Assembly: GCF_033118175.1 (NCBI RefSeq)
Contig: NC_083699.1
Location: 33,909,001-33,973,000, forward strand
Direction of reading: 5' to 3'
Source: Dama dama
Taxonomy: Eukaryota > Chordata > Mammalia > Artiodactyla > Cervidae
Length of the DNA: 64,000 bases
In this document: piece by piece, positions 34,826-44,604 of the stretch
Numbering within the stretch: the stretch's first letter is position 1
Layout of the letters: every line of letters begins with the position of its first letter
Translations under genes and position numbers: made by a program
The notes under the pieces: model-generated
What the model was told of the DNA's origin: nothing
What the model saw: only the letters and a program-made list of their open reading frames with translations
The model's database searches: none

Positions 34826-35817
34826 TTTTTTTTTAATTTTTATTGGAGTAGAGTTGCTTTACAACATTGTGTTAATTTCTACTGTAAAGTGAAACAGTTA
34901 TATACATATGTCCCCTCTTTTTGGATTTCCTTCCCATTTAGGTTACCACAGAGCATTGAGTAGAGTTCCCTCTGCTATAGAGTAGGTTCTCACTAGTTAT
35001 GTATTTTATACATGGTATCAATAGTGTATACATGTCAATAAAAATCTCCCAATTCATCCCACCCCCTTCCTTCCTTCTTGATAACCATATTTGTTTTCTA
35101 CTTCTATGTTTCTATTTCTGCTTTGTAATTATTTACAATACATTGCTATTGTCTATACCAATTTCTTCAGATTCCACATATATGCATTAATATACAGTAT
35201 TTGTTTTTGACTTCAGTCTATACGACAGTCTCTAGGTCCAGACACATTTCTACAAAGGATCCAATTTTGTTCCTTTTTATGAGTGAGTTGCAAAGAGTCG
35301 GACATGACTGAGTGACTGAACTGAACCGAATATTCTATTGTACATATATACCACATCTTCTTTGTCCATTCCTTTGTTGATGGACGTTTAGGTTGCTGCC
35401 ATGCCCTGGCTATTGTAAATAGTGCTACGGTGAACACTGGGGTGCTTGTGTCTTTTTGAATTATGTCTCCCCCCCTGGATATACACCCAGTAGCAGAATT
35501 GCTGGATCATATGGTAGTTCTATTTTTCAAGGAATCTCCATACTGACTGTATCAACTTACATTCCCACCAACAGTGCAAGTGGGTTCCCTTTTCTTCATA
35601 CCCTCTCCAGCATTTATTGTTTGTAGATTTTGTGATGATGACCATTCTGACTGGTGTGAGGTGATATCTCATTGTACTGATAGTTTTGGTTTGAATTTCT
35701 CTGATAATTAGAGATGTTGAGTATCTTTTCATGTATTTGTTGGCCATCTGTATACTTTCTTTGGAGAAATGTCTATTTAGGTCCTGCACCCATTTTTTAA
35801 TTGGGTTGTTGTTTTGA
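34826..35817 (-). mobile_element. L1 3' end, antisense, 5'-truncated
   Basis: Minus-strand L1 3' UTR and ORF2 C-terminus. The frame 35520-35789 carries RHFSKESIQMANKYMKR and the C-terminal cysteine motif (KCWRGYEEKGTHLHCWWEC, with the second Cys changed to Tyr). Flanks 'atcatatcaa' (34816-34825) and 'atgatatcaa' (35818-35827) suggest a 10-bp target-site duplication with one mismatch. Interrupted by a BovB tail at 35288. Confidence 0.88.
35288..35326 (+). mobile_element. 39-bp BovB 3' tail inserted in L1
   Basis: 'ttgcaaagagtcggacatga' followed by 'ctgagtgactgaactgaac' is the terminal BovB sequence, as at 785-825. It interrupts the L1 between 'tttttatg' and 'tattctattg', where other L1 copies in the window are continuous. 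Extreme 5' truncation. No clear target-site duplication. Confidence 0.85.
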
Positions 35818-35834
35818 ATGATATCAAACTCTTA

Positions 35835-36340
35835 TAATAACATAAGTTTTTTAGTTAGAAACAAGAAAACCCAATTCAAACTAACTAAACAATAAATGGT
35901 ATTTATTAGCTGACATAGACCTGGCTTCATTCAGTGGCAAGTGGTACCATCAGGGAATCTCTATGTTGGATTTTTCCTCAGACTGTCTCCACTTGACATC
36001 AAGATGCACTGAGAAGCCTCCCTCTCCCCAAACCTCCCTTCTGTTGTGGACATTCTAGCTACCCCTCCAGATAGAATTGTTTTTCAATAGCTCTAACAGA
36101 AAAGCCTAGGACAGCACCCTGATTAGCCTGGCTTGGGTCACAAGCCTGCCCTGTACCAATCACTAAGGCCTGAGAGAAAGTGTCCTCTTATTGCCTAGGG
36201 CTAGGTCATGTGCCCATCCTTGTATCTGGGTGAAGAATAAAGGAGCTTGGGTCATTCTGCCTCTCCAAGCCACGTGCAGAGGGTCCTATCCTGGAAGAGA
36301 GAGCTCAGTTACCAGGAGGGTGTGGAGAAGCACAGCAGTT
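35835..36340. mobile_element. probable old interspersed repeat, family not named
   Basis: Shows 'aaacccaattcaaactaact', 'aatggtatttattagctgac', 'ggctaggtcatgtgcccat' and similar phrases that I associate with a dispersed mammalian repeat. I could not name the family. Confidence 0.4.
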
Positions 36341-37474
36341 AAACAAAAATGACATATGCTCCACTTGAACATAAAAGGCTCATTGCATTTGGCCCCTGCC
36401 TTCCAGCATAGCCTTATTAATTCTCATTTCCCATAAATACATCAGTTATTAGAGTTTCCTGAATTTGATATTCAGGATATGCTCGATGAATTGATGAACA
36501 GCTTTATCAGTAGAGGTACCTCTATGCTATTACTGGCTATATGGAAAACTTGAAGCCTACCTAAAATAACTGAAAATTACAGATAACTTAAAGATAACCA
36601 ATCTTGTTCCTAAATGATCATTATTATTCCATAGAATGTTGCATAAATATGAAAGTGGGTTTATTAATAATGATTTTGCATGATAAAAGTATTTCTTTCT
36701 ATGTATGTATCTAAGTATCAGGCTCCTCTCCCAGACTGAAGGCAGGAATCCCACTGCATTTACATCTTTCAAAGCACCTCTATGATACCATGTACATACT
36801 ATCTGCTTAGTAAAAGTTTTTGAACTGAAATGAATAGTGGACTTGAGTTTTGAGGCAGAGCACTTTCTGTTTTCTGAAAATAGGATGGCTATTTTCCTTC
36901 AAGCAGCTATAAAATGCTATAATTTACATATGTGTATTTAATAAAGAGACTGTGCTCTAAGTATAAACATTCTGACCTCATAGTAGTTGTCCAGATCACC
37001 CTGTATGATAAAAATTGTGTTTCCTTGTTTTTAGGTTGATGTTGAGTACTGGATTGTTTTAGAAACATTAGAGTCTATGCGTGAGAGATTTCCCTCTACT
37101 ATTTGCAGCCAGATTAATGTAACCTTGTTTTTTTTAATGATATGGAGATTTTTAGAAGGTAGTAAGAATATCCACAAATTATAATTTATTCTGTGAACTT
37201 TTTCACTTTAAATATAGGTCAAATCTTCCATTTATGCTATTATCAATAAATAATATTAGCATAGTAGTTTATAGTCTATAAACTGCTTTCCTGTTCATAA
37301 ATTTCCTAAGGTCATAAATTTCATAAGTCACATAAAAAAATCACTTAGGGTTTTAGTTGACAGCAAGTGAACCAATAAGTGTTTAGTTGCCAAGAAATGT
37401 AACACAATTTCAGACTGCATTAATAGAAGTAAAGTACCTGAACTAAGGAGGTGATAGCTTCACTGCAGTTTGTG
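36341..37474. other. no recognised feature
   Basis: Single-copy-looking sequence. The block at 36730-36830 weakly resembles an L2 3' end. No gene signal. Confidence 0.35.
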
Positions 37475-37489
37475 CTAGTTAGAAAACAC

Positions 37490-37790
37490 CCGGGCCATTG
37501 TGTTCAGTTCTAGGCTTCGTTGAGTCTTAAGAGGGGCAAAGATTGACACAACTGGAGCTTGTCCAAAGAAGAGCAATGAGGAGGATGTGAGATCTGGGAA
37601 GGTCAAGTCACATGAGGAACACCTGAAAGAGCTGATGATATTGGGTCTCAAAACATAATTGAGAAAACAGCAACTGCCTTTATTAATAGGCCTATCATAA
37701 GAAGGAAGAATTAGACCTTCCCACATGTCTATTTAGAATATAGAAGTGACCAAGAGCTGAAAGCTACATACTTCAGTTCAATATTTTTTA
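37490..37790 (+). mobile_element. L3/CR1-type LINE remnant
   Basis: 'attgtgttcagttctaggct', 'acaactggagcttgtccaaa' and 'acatgaggaacacctgaaag' follow the order of the CR1/L3 ORF2 C-terminal region. A translation through 37550-37620 still shows LELVQRRA before stops. One of the oldest elements in the window. Confidence 0.78.
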
Positions 37791-37879
37791 AAGCCCTAAC
37801 CCTCAAAAAGTTGTTTTCAATAACATAATGATTTGCCTGTCACTGGAAGTGACAACGCAAAATCTACGTGATCATTTAT

Positions 37880-38055
37880 CAGGAATATCAGCTCCACCAT
37901 CTGTTAGTATGTAACTTGGGACAAGTTAACTTTCCCTCTCTAAGCCTCAGAGGTTTTTTAATCTTAAAAACAGATTTTTAGGATTGCTGTAAGGAACACA
38001 TAATGTGATGCAAGTTAAGCCATCAACACAGTCAAGAATTATTATCAGAACAGCT
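37880..38055 (+). mobile_element. MIR SINE
   Basis: 'gtaacttgggacaagttaac', 'ctctaagcctcagaggtttt', 'ggattgctgtaaggaacaca' match the MIR core and 3' half. Confidence 0.75.
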
Positions 38056-38479
38056 TGAGAAGGGCACCTCTAAACAATGCAAGTAAGGTAAATATCAGGG
38101 TTTAATGACGTAGGCTCTTATACATAACCAAAGGTTGACAAAGGTTTGCCCTCATTATGTCACACAGTGATTGATTTTAATGATTCTCTTGCCTTGAATT
38201 TTACTGTAAGCCTTAGCCAAGGGAATTACCATTTTTCTTAATAATCAAAGACTTTTTATGGACTATCTCACTGATTTTATGAAATGCCATAGAGTATTAA
38301 TGTTAAGCATTTGGGAATGAGAGTTACTTAAGAGGCAGCAGAAATGAAAGAGTGTGGTTGTTGAGCCAAGCAAAGGTCAACTTACAGTTTGTGATGTACC
38401 GTATGCATCCAAAATAACTCAGGACACTTAAAATGGAATACTGAGAACAGAAATATATAATTTATGGGAATTTATCCCA

Positions 38480-38990
38480 TTCACATTGCAAACATTTATT
38501 AAGCACCACGTGTCAGCATTTAAAGAATAAAAGCTGAATACAGGAAATATAGAAATAACTATAGGAAGTGATGCCTGTCCTGAGGATTTTATAAAGTATA
38601 GTCTGAGACAGAGAAATATATAGAACCCAGCATAAATCCAAACAAAACAATTTTAACCAAATGCTGTGGGAAAAGAGAGTAGGAAGCAATGAATATAAAA
38701 GAGCCATAATTCTAGTGCAGGAAGCTGGGCAGGTTTTGCAGAAGTGAAATTTGTAGGTCCCATCTTTGTTTCCATGATGAAAGGAGGGCAAGCATTCAAG
38801 ACCTTGGGGATAGCATTAATCAAGGTGAGGAGATATGGAAGAGCGCTAGTCTTGCAGGAATGGCAAGCTGTCTGGAGTGACTTGAATATAGGAGGTTGTG
38901 GAGAAGGAAGGAGTGGCAGATGAGCCTGGAAAGGCAAGTGTGGTCAGATGTTGAGAAGTGGAAAACCATGCTAAGTAAATAAACCAAGAA
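38480..38990 (-). mobile_element. L2, antisense, long fragment
   Basis: 'acatttattaagcaccacgt' starts the reverse-complement L2 3' end. The rest (38640-38960) shows the purine-rich L2 interior ('ggaatggcaagctgtctgga'). The three minus-strand frames here are not recognisable genes. Confidence 0.6.
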
Positions 38991-39165
38991 AGGATAATTG
39001 GGGGATAAGTTTCATGAAGTATATTCACTGTTACATATTCTACGTGGGGCTGCTAATAACTTCTTTGGACCAGAAGGCATCAAATCATCCCAGGAAGGTT
39101 CCTGAGAAACTTATATTGAGACAATAGGTAGATATGACTCCTGTAGTCAACCACTGTCCTGAGTT

Positions 39166-39180
39166 TAAAACAATAAAAAT
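39166..39180. repeat. 15-bp target-site duplication, left copy
   Basis: 'taaaacaataaaaat', repeated exactly at 41431-41445, flanks the inverted L1. Confidence 0.93.
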
Positions 39181-39849
39181 TCGAGGTTTTTTGTATTTCC
39201 ATACAAATTGTGAAATTCTTTGGTCTAGTTCTGTGAAAAATACCGTTGGTAGCTTGATAGGGATTGCATTGAATCTATAGACTGCTTTGGGTAGAATAGC
39301 CATTTTGACAATATTAATTCTTCCAATCCATGAACACGGTATGTTTCTCCATCTGTTTGTGTCCTCTTTGATTTCTTTCATCAGTGTTTTATAGTTTTCT
39401 ATGTATAGGTCCTTTGTTTCTTTAGGTAGATATACTCCTAAGTATTTTATTCTTTTTGTTGCAATGGTGAATGGTATTGTTTCCTTAATTTCTCTGTCTG
39501 TTTTTTCATTGTTAGTATATAGGAATGCAAGGGATTTCTGTGTGTTAATTTTATATCCTGCAACTTTACTATATTCACTGATTAGCTCTAGTAATTTTCT
39601 GGTAGAGTCTTTAGGGTTTTCTATGTAGAGGATCATGTCATCTGCAAACAGTGAGAGTTTCACTTCTTCTTTTCCTATCTGGATTCCTTTTACTTCTTTT
39701 TCTGCTCTGATTGCTGTGGCCAGAACTTCCAACACTATGTTGAATAGTAGTGGTGAGAGTGGGCACCCTTGTCTTGTTCCTGATTTCAGGGGAAATGCCT
39801 TCAATTTTTCGCCATTGAGGGTGATGCTTGCTGTGGGTTTGTCATATAT
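39181..39849 (-). pseudogene. L1 ORF2 reverse transcriptase, inverted segment
   Basis: A 264-aa minus-strand frame (39085-39879) contains an uninterrupted RT stretch. Residues 34-51 hold GTRQGCPLSPLLFNIVLE and residues 78-81 the catalytic FADD. Then come the RT thumb blocks (AGYKINTQKSLAFLY, KYLGVYLPKETKDLY). The first 11 residues read antisense through the other half of the L1. The C-terminal residues read through the target-site duplication into flanking DNA. No stop within the RT part points to recent insertion. Confidence 0.93.
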
Positions 39850-39850
39850 A

Positions 39851-41086
39851 AGAAAGAAGAATGGAACTGGAGGAATCAACCTGCCTGACTTCAGACTCTA
39901 CTACAAAGCCACAGTCATCAAGACAGTATGGTACTGGCACAAAGACAGAAATATAGATCAATGGAACAGAATAGAAAGCCCAGAGATAAATCCACGAACT
40001 TATGGACACCTTATCTTTGACAAAGGAGGCAAGGATATACAATGGAAAAAAGACAACCTCTTTAACAAGTGGTGCTGGGAAAACTGGTCAACCACTTGTA
40101 AAAGAATGAAACTAGAACACTTTCTAACACCATACACAAAAATAAACTCAAAATGGATTAAAGATCTAAATGTAAGACCAGAAACTATAAAACTCCTAGA
40201 GGAGAACATAGGAAAAACACTCTCCGACATAAATCACAGCAAGATCCTCTATGACCCACCTCCCAGAATATTGGAAATAAAAGCAAAACTAAACAAATGG
40301 GACCTAATGAAACTTAAAAGCTTTTGCACTACAAAGGAAACTATAAGTAAGGTGAAAAGACAGCCCTCAGATTGGGAGAAAATAATAGCAAATGAAGAAA
40401 CAGACAAAGGATTAATCTCAAAAATATACAAGCAACTCCTGAAGCTCAATCCCAGAAAAATAAATGACCCAATCAAAAGATGGGCCAAAGAACTAAACAG
40501 ACATTTCTCCAAAGAAGACATACAGATGGCTAACAAACACATGAAAAGATGCTCAACATCACTCATTATTAGAGAAATGCAAATCAAAACCACAATGAGG
40601 TACCATTACACACCAGTCAGGATGGCTGCTATCCAAAAGTCTACAAGCAATAAATGCTGGAGAGGGTGTGGAGAAAAGGGAACCCTCTTACACTGTTGGT
40701 GGGAATGCAAACTAGTACAGCCGCTATGGAAAACAGTGTGGAGATTTCTTAAAAAACTGGAAATAGAACTGCCATATGACCCAGCAATCCCACTTCTGGG
40801 CATACACACTGAGGAAACCAGATCTGAAAGAGACACGTGCACCCCAATGTTCATCGCAGCACTGTTTATAATAGCCAGTACATGGAAGCAACCTAGATGC
40901 CCATCAGCAGATGAATGGATAAGGAAGCTGTGGTACATATACACCATGGAATATTACTCAGCCATGAAAAAGAATTCATTTGAACCAGTCCTAATGAGAT
41001 GGATGAAGCTGGAGCCCATTATACAGAGTGAAGTAAGCCAGAAAGATAAAGAACATTATAGCATACTGACACATGTATATGGAATT
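39851..41086 (+). pseudogene. L1 ORF2 C-terminal domain
   Basis: Open frame of 484 aa (39635-41089), the longest in the window. Its first about 72 residues are antisense RT sequence created by the inversion. The rest is true ORF2 C-terminus, starting RKKNGTGGINLPDFRLYYK. It includes the cysteine motif C-x3-C-x7-H-x4-C at C341, C345, H353 and C358, and ends just before the 3' UTR. It lacks endonuclease and an in-line RT, so it is a dead fragment despite its open frame. Confidence 0.93.
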
Positions 41087-41445
41087 TAGAAGGGTGATGA
41101 CGATGACCCTATGTGCAGAACAGAAAAAGAGACACAGAAATACAGAACAGACTTTTGAACTTTGTGGGAGAATGTGAGGGTGGGATATTTCAAAAGAACA
41201 GCATGTATATTATCTATGGTGAAACAGATCACCAGCCCAGGTGGGATGCACGAGACAAGTGCTCCGGCCTGGTGCACTGGGAAGACCCAGAGGAATCGAG
41301 TGGAGAGGGAGGTGGGAGGGGGGATCGGGACTGGGAATACATGTAAATCCATGGCTGATTCATATCAATGTATGACAAAACCCACTGGAAAAAAATATAT
41401 ATATAATAATAATAAAAAGAAAAAAAAAAATAAAACAATAAAAAT

Positions 41446-41869
41446 ATAAACAAATCAAAGAAAAAAAATGAACACACTATCTTGTTAAAAGTTCGCTTGT
41501 TTTATTTCCCAATTTTAGTTCTTTCCGATCTCAAAAACCTCTTAAGCAGAAATATAGTTCCTGCACTAAGGAAGGAAATTCCTGCATATGATACCTAATT
41601 ATTATTAATTTCCACCAGTTATACTTGTAAGGAATAACTAGCAAATAGGCTTTTTACTCTTTGAAGTTTTCATAAACAAATCTACAATGTAATTTCTGCT
41701 ATTTACAAACTGGAGTATTCTAAAGATGACAGTAGAGCAAGCTTTTACATGTATGTGCCTGACAATTCCGGACTACTTCTAAGCTCAACCTGTGAAGCAG
41801 GGATGCGATTTCCTCTCAGTTTATTGTCTTAAACTAAAAACATATCAAAAATAGCAAAGATCATAATAC
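41446..41869. other. no recognised feature
   Basis: Single-copy-looking sequence after the right target-site duplication (41431-41445). Confidence 0.4.
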
Positions 41870-42180
41870 TTCCAATACCCTTTGACTCAGCTTTCTAAGA
41901 ATTTATCATTGAAATTTTTCATACATATATTCAAAGATTTTACCGCATGGATATTTTTGCCTTCAATAGCAAAAGGAGGGCAATCTAAATATCTCATAAA
42001 ATGGAATTAATTAAATTATGACACAGCTATATGACAGCGAAATATTTTACAGCCTAATAAAAACATAGTATCCATTATGCTCACAATATAGTGTTAAGTG
42101 AAAAAGCATATCATGAAATAGTCTGTACTATATAATCTTATTTTTATAAAAATTAATGCACATGCATAGAAAAAGAATGA
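41870..42180 (+). mobile_element. old L1 3' end (L1M type)
   Basis: Blocks in L1 order: 'ctttctaagaatttatcatt', 'caatagcaaaaggagggcaa', 'aatagtgttaagtg' region near 42090 ('atatagtgttaagtgaaaaa'), then 'aatgcacatgcatagaaaaa'. Confidence 0.72.
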
Positions 42181-43299
42181 CATTTATTTTTACATTATTC
42201 TTTGGCCTTTCTGTTTCTTATGGAATAAATACATGGAAAACAATATTTCTTAAATAAAGGGAAAGTACTTGAAAGTTATTATTTTAATGGCATGTCAGTA
42301 GACTTTTATTTTGAAGCTTAAAAACATCAATGCATTTGTAACATTCAATTGGTGGTTAAGGCATTTTTCAAAACAACTTTAATTCTTCACTTATGTGAAA
42401 CTCATAACAACAGTGAGAATGATATCATCTAGGACCCCCAAAAGGAAAAAGATGAATAGTTTAATTGTAGTTGAGAAGTGATTTTTTTCCCCCATATAAC
42501 TGTATAGTCAGAATGATTCTTTTGGTCTTTTGGTTCAATCTGACAGTCCCAAGCTCCACATCTGTTGGTTGTATGTGTGTGAACCACATGGAGTGAGTTT
42601 GGAAGAAGTCACGGGTATAAAAGTGATGAAAAGAGACTTTCTGCTTGGATGGATCTGCTTTGAATGCTAGTACAACTGTGACAAGAAGGGAAATACCTTT
42701 GAAAGAAAGAATCAGGAAGCTACTTGGAAGAGAGAGAGGGATCTCTGTGGTTAGAAGGAAAGCTTTATAACAGCACGTTTTCATGCTAGAGATGAAAAAA
42801 AAAAAAATGGTTTTCCAAAGAGCAGAACTGAGATTATGGAATGACTGATGTGACTTTCAGTGTCCTGGGCTATGTGATGATCAGATGTAGGATGGCCGGT
42901 GTGTGGCACTGTGCTCAGCAGAACTTGAACTGGTCACCCACCCTTTGGCCAGGTGACTCAGAAAAGAAACCTGAGACCTGTCTTGTGAAAATGATGGGGC
43001 AGATAGGGGAAGAAAGAGAAAGGCAAATCTTGAGATATGTGTGCAAAAACAATGGCATAAGAAAAAAGCACAGAAACATAATTTGATATGGTATGATAAT
43101 CAAACTAAAGCCCTTAGTGAAAAGAGATGTAGTTTCTTCATCAGACAACCCAATGAAAGATGAAATAATATAGATGAAAGGTTAAGAAAGTCATGGCTGT
43201 CATCATGACCATAGGAGCTACTTTTAAAGAAAGATACTGCAACCAGAGAAAGTGGGAGTCCTCTTGCGTGCTATGCCTGATTTAACGTCCAAATGCCCA
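42181..43299. other. no recognised feature
   Basis: Single-copy-looking sequence. Frames at minus 42461-42784, plus 42841-43086 and minus 42915-43148 show no domain. The first is rich in Leu/Phe by composition only. Confidence 0.4.
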
Positions 43300-43903
43300 A
43301 TTCTGACAGTTTTCAAGACTCTGTCCTCCGAAACCTTCCAAGTCCCACCCACCCCCCAGTGCCTATGAAAGAAAGCTCAGATTTCTTGGCCTGGCTTTGG
43401 AAGTGTTCCCTGAACTAGATTCAGTCTCCTCCACAACTTTACCTCCCAATGTTCTCTTTCACACACTCTATGATCCAGCCAGGAGGCTTCCCTGATAGCT
43501 CAGTGGGTAAAGAATCCTCCTCCAATCCAGGAGATGCAGGGGACACAGGAGACACAGGTTCAATCCCTGGGTCAGGAAGATCCCCTAGAGAAGGAAATAG
43601 CAATCCCCTCCATTATTTTTGCCTGAGAAATACCATGGACCGAGAAGCCTGGTGGGCTACAGTCCAAAGAATTGCAGAGAGTCAGACACAACTGAACCAC
43701 TGAGCACACACATATAGGCTCCAGCAAACAGGATGATGCACTGACCACACTCTGCCTTTCCCTGTTTCCTACTTTTCACATACATTGTTTTCTCTACTTC
43801 TTCCCTGTTAGATAGCTACTCTCAACTATGCTTCAGGGTCTCATCAGAAGTGCCATTTGATCCTTTCCAGTGTCACAAATGACTTCTTCCAACACCAAAC
43901 TTC
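43300..43903 (+). mobile_element. L2, interrupted by a Bov-tA SINE
   Basis: Parts 43300-43483 ('cttggcctggctttggaagt', 'cagtctcctccacaacttta') and 43712-43903 ('ctctgcctttccctgtttcc') are in L2 order on the plus strand, with the SINE between them. The right end is cut by the BovB insertion. Confidence 0.65.
43484..43711 (+). mobile_element. Bov-tA SINE, full length
   Basis: Head 'ggcttccctgatagctcagt' with an internal short duplication around 'gacacaggagacacaggttc'. 3' end 'gagtcagacacaactgaacc'. Confidence 0.93.
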
Positions 43904-44604
43904 CTCTTAGTTCAGTCACTCAGTCATGTCTGACTCTTTGTGACCCCATGTACTGCAGCACGCCAGGCCTCCCTGTCCATCACCAACTCCCGGAGTTTAC
44001 TCAAACTCATGTCCATTGAGTCGGTCATGCCGTCCAACCATCTCATCCTCTGTCATCCCCTTCTCCTCCCGCCTTCAATCTTGCCCAGCATCAGGGTCGT
44101 TTCAAATGAGTCAGTTCTTCGTATCAGGTGGCCAAAGGATTGGAGCTTCAGTTTCAGCATCAGTCCTTCCAATGAATATTCAGGACTGATTGCCTTTAGG
44201 ATGGACTGGTTGGATCTCCTTGCAGTCCAGGGACTCTCAAGAATCTTCTCCAACGCCACAGTTCAAAAGCATCAATTCTAAGGCACTCAGCTTTCTTTAT
44301 AGTCCAACTCTTACATCCATACATGACTACTGGAAAAACCATAGCCTTGACTAGACAGACTTTGTTGGCTAAGTAATGTCTCTGCTTTTTAATATGCTGT
44401 CTAGGTTTGTCATAGCTTTTCTTCCAAGGAGAAAGTCTTTTAATTTCATGGCTGCAGTCACCATCTGCAGTGATATGGGAGCCCCCCAAAATAAAATATG
44501 TTACTGTTTCTCCATCTATTTGCCATGAACTGATGGGACTGGATGCCATTATCTAAGTTTTCTGAATGTTGAGTTTTTAGCTAACTTTTTCACTCTCCTC
44601 TTTC

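Larger units (their letters stand above)
39181..41430. mobile_element. young L1 with 5' inversion (twin priming)
   Basis: The left part, 39181-39849, is L1 RT sequence on the minus strand. The right part, 39851-41430, is the ORF2 C-terminus and 3' UTR on the plus strand. The two parts meet head-to-head at 39850. About 20 bases of L1 are missing between them, judged against the uninverted copy at 46.2 kb. The 3' end is an A-rich (TAA)n tail, then an exact 15-bp target-site duplication. This is the signature of twin-primed target-primed reverse transcription. Confidence 0.96.

Noticed and set aside
39181..39849. Separate antisense L1 insertion next to a second L1
   Set aside because: No duplication or poly(A) between the two halves, and the halves are nearly contiguous in L1 order. 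One twin-primed insertion explains it better.
40249..40947. Pairs of about 114-aa minus-strand frames, repeated at 45.1-45.8 kb and 48.5-49.2 kb
   Set aside because: They recur wherever the L1 ORF2 C-terminus occurs because the sense codons leave an open antisense frame. Not a gene family.
42461..43148. Overlapping open frames on both strands
   Set aside because: Short, no domain, no supporting splice or start context.
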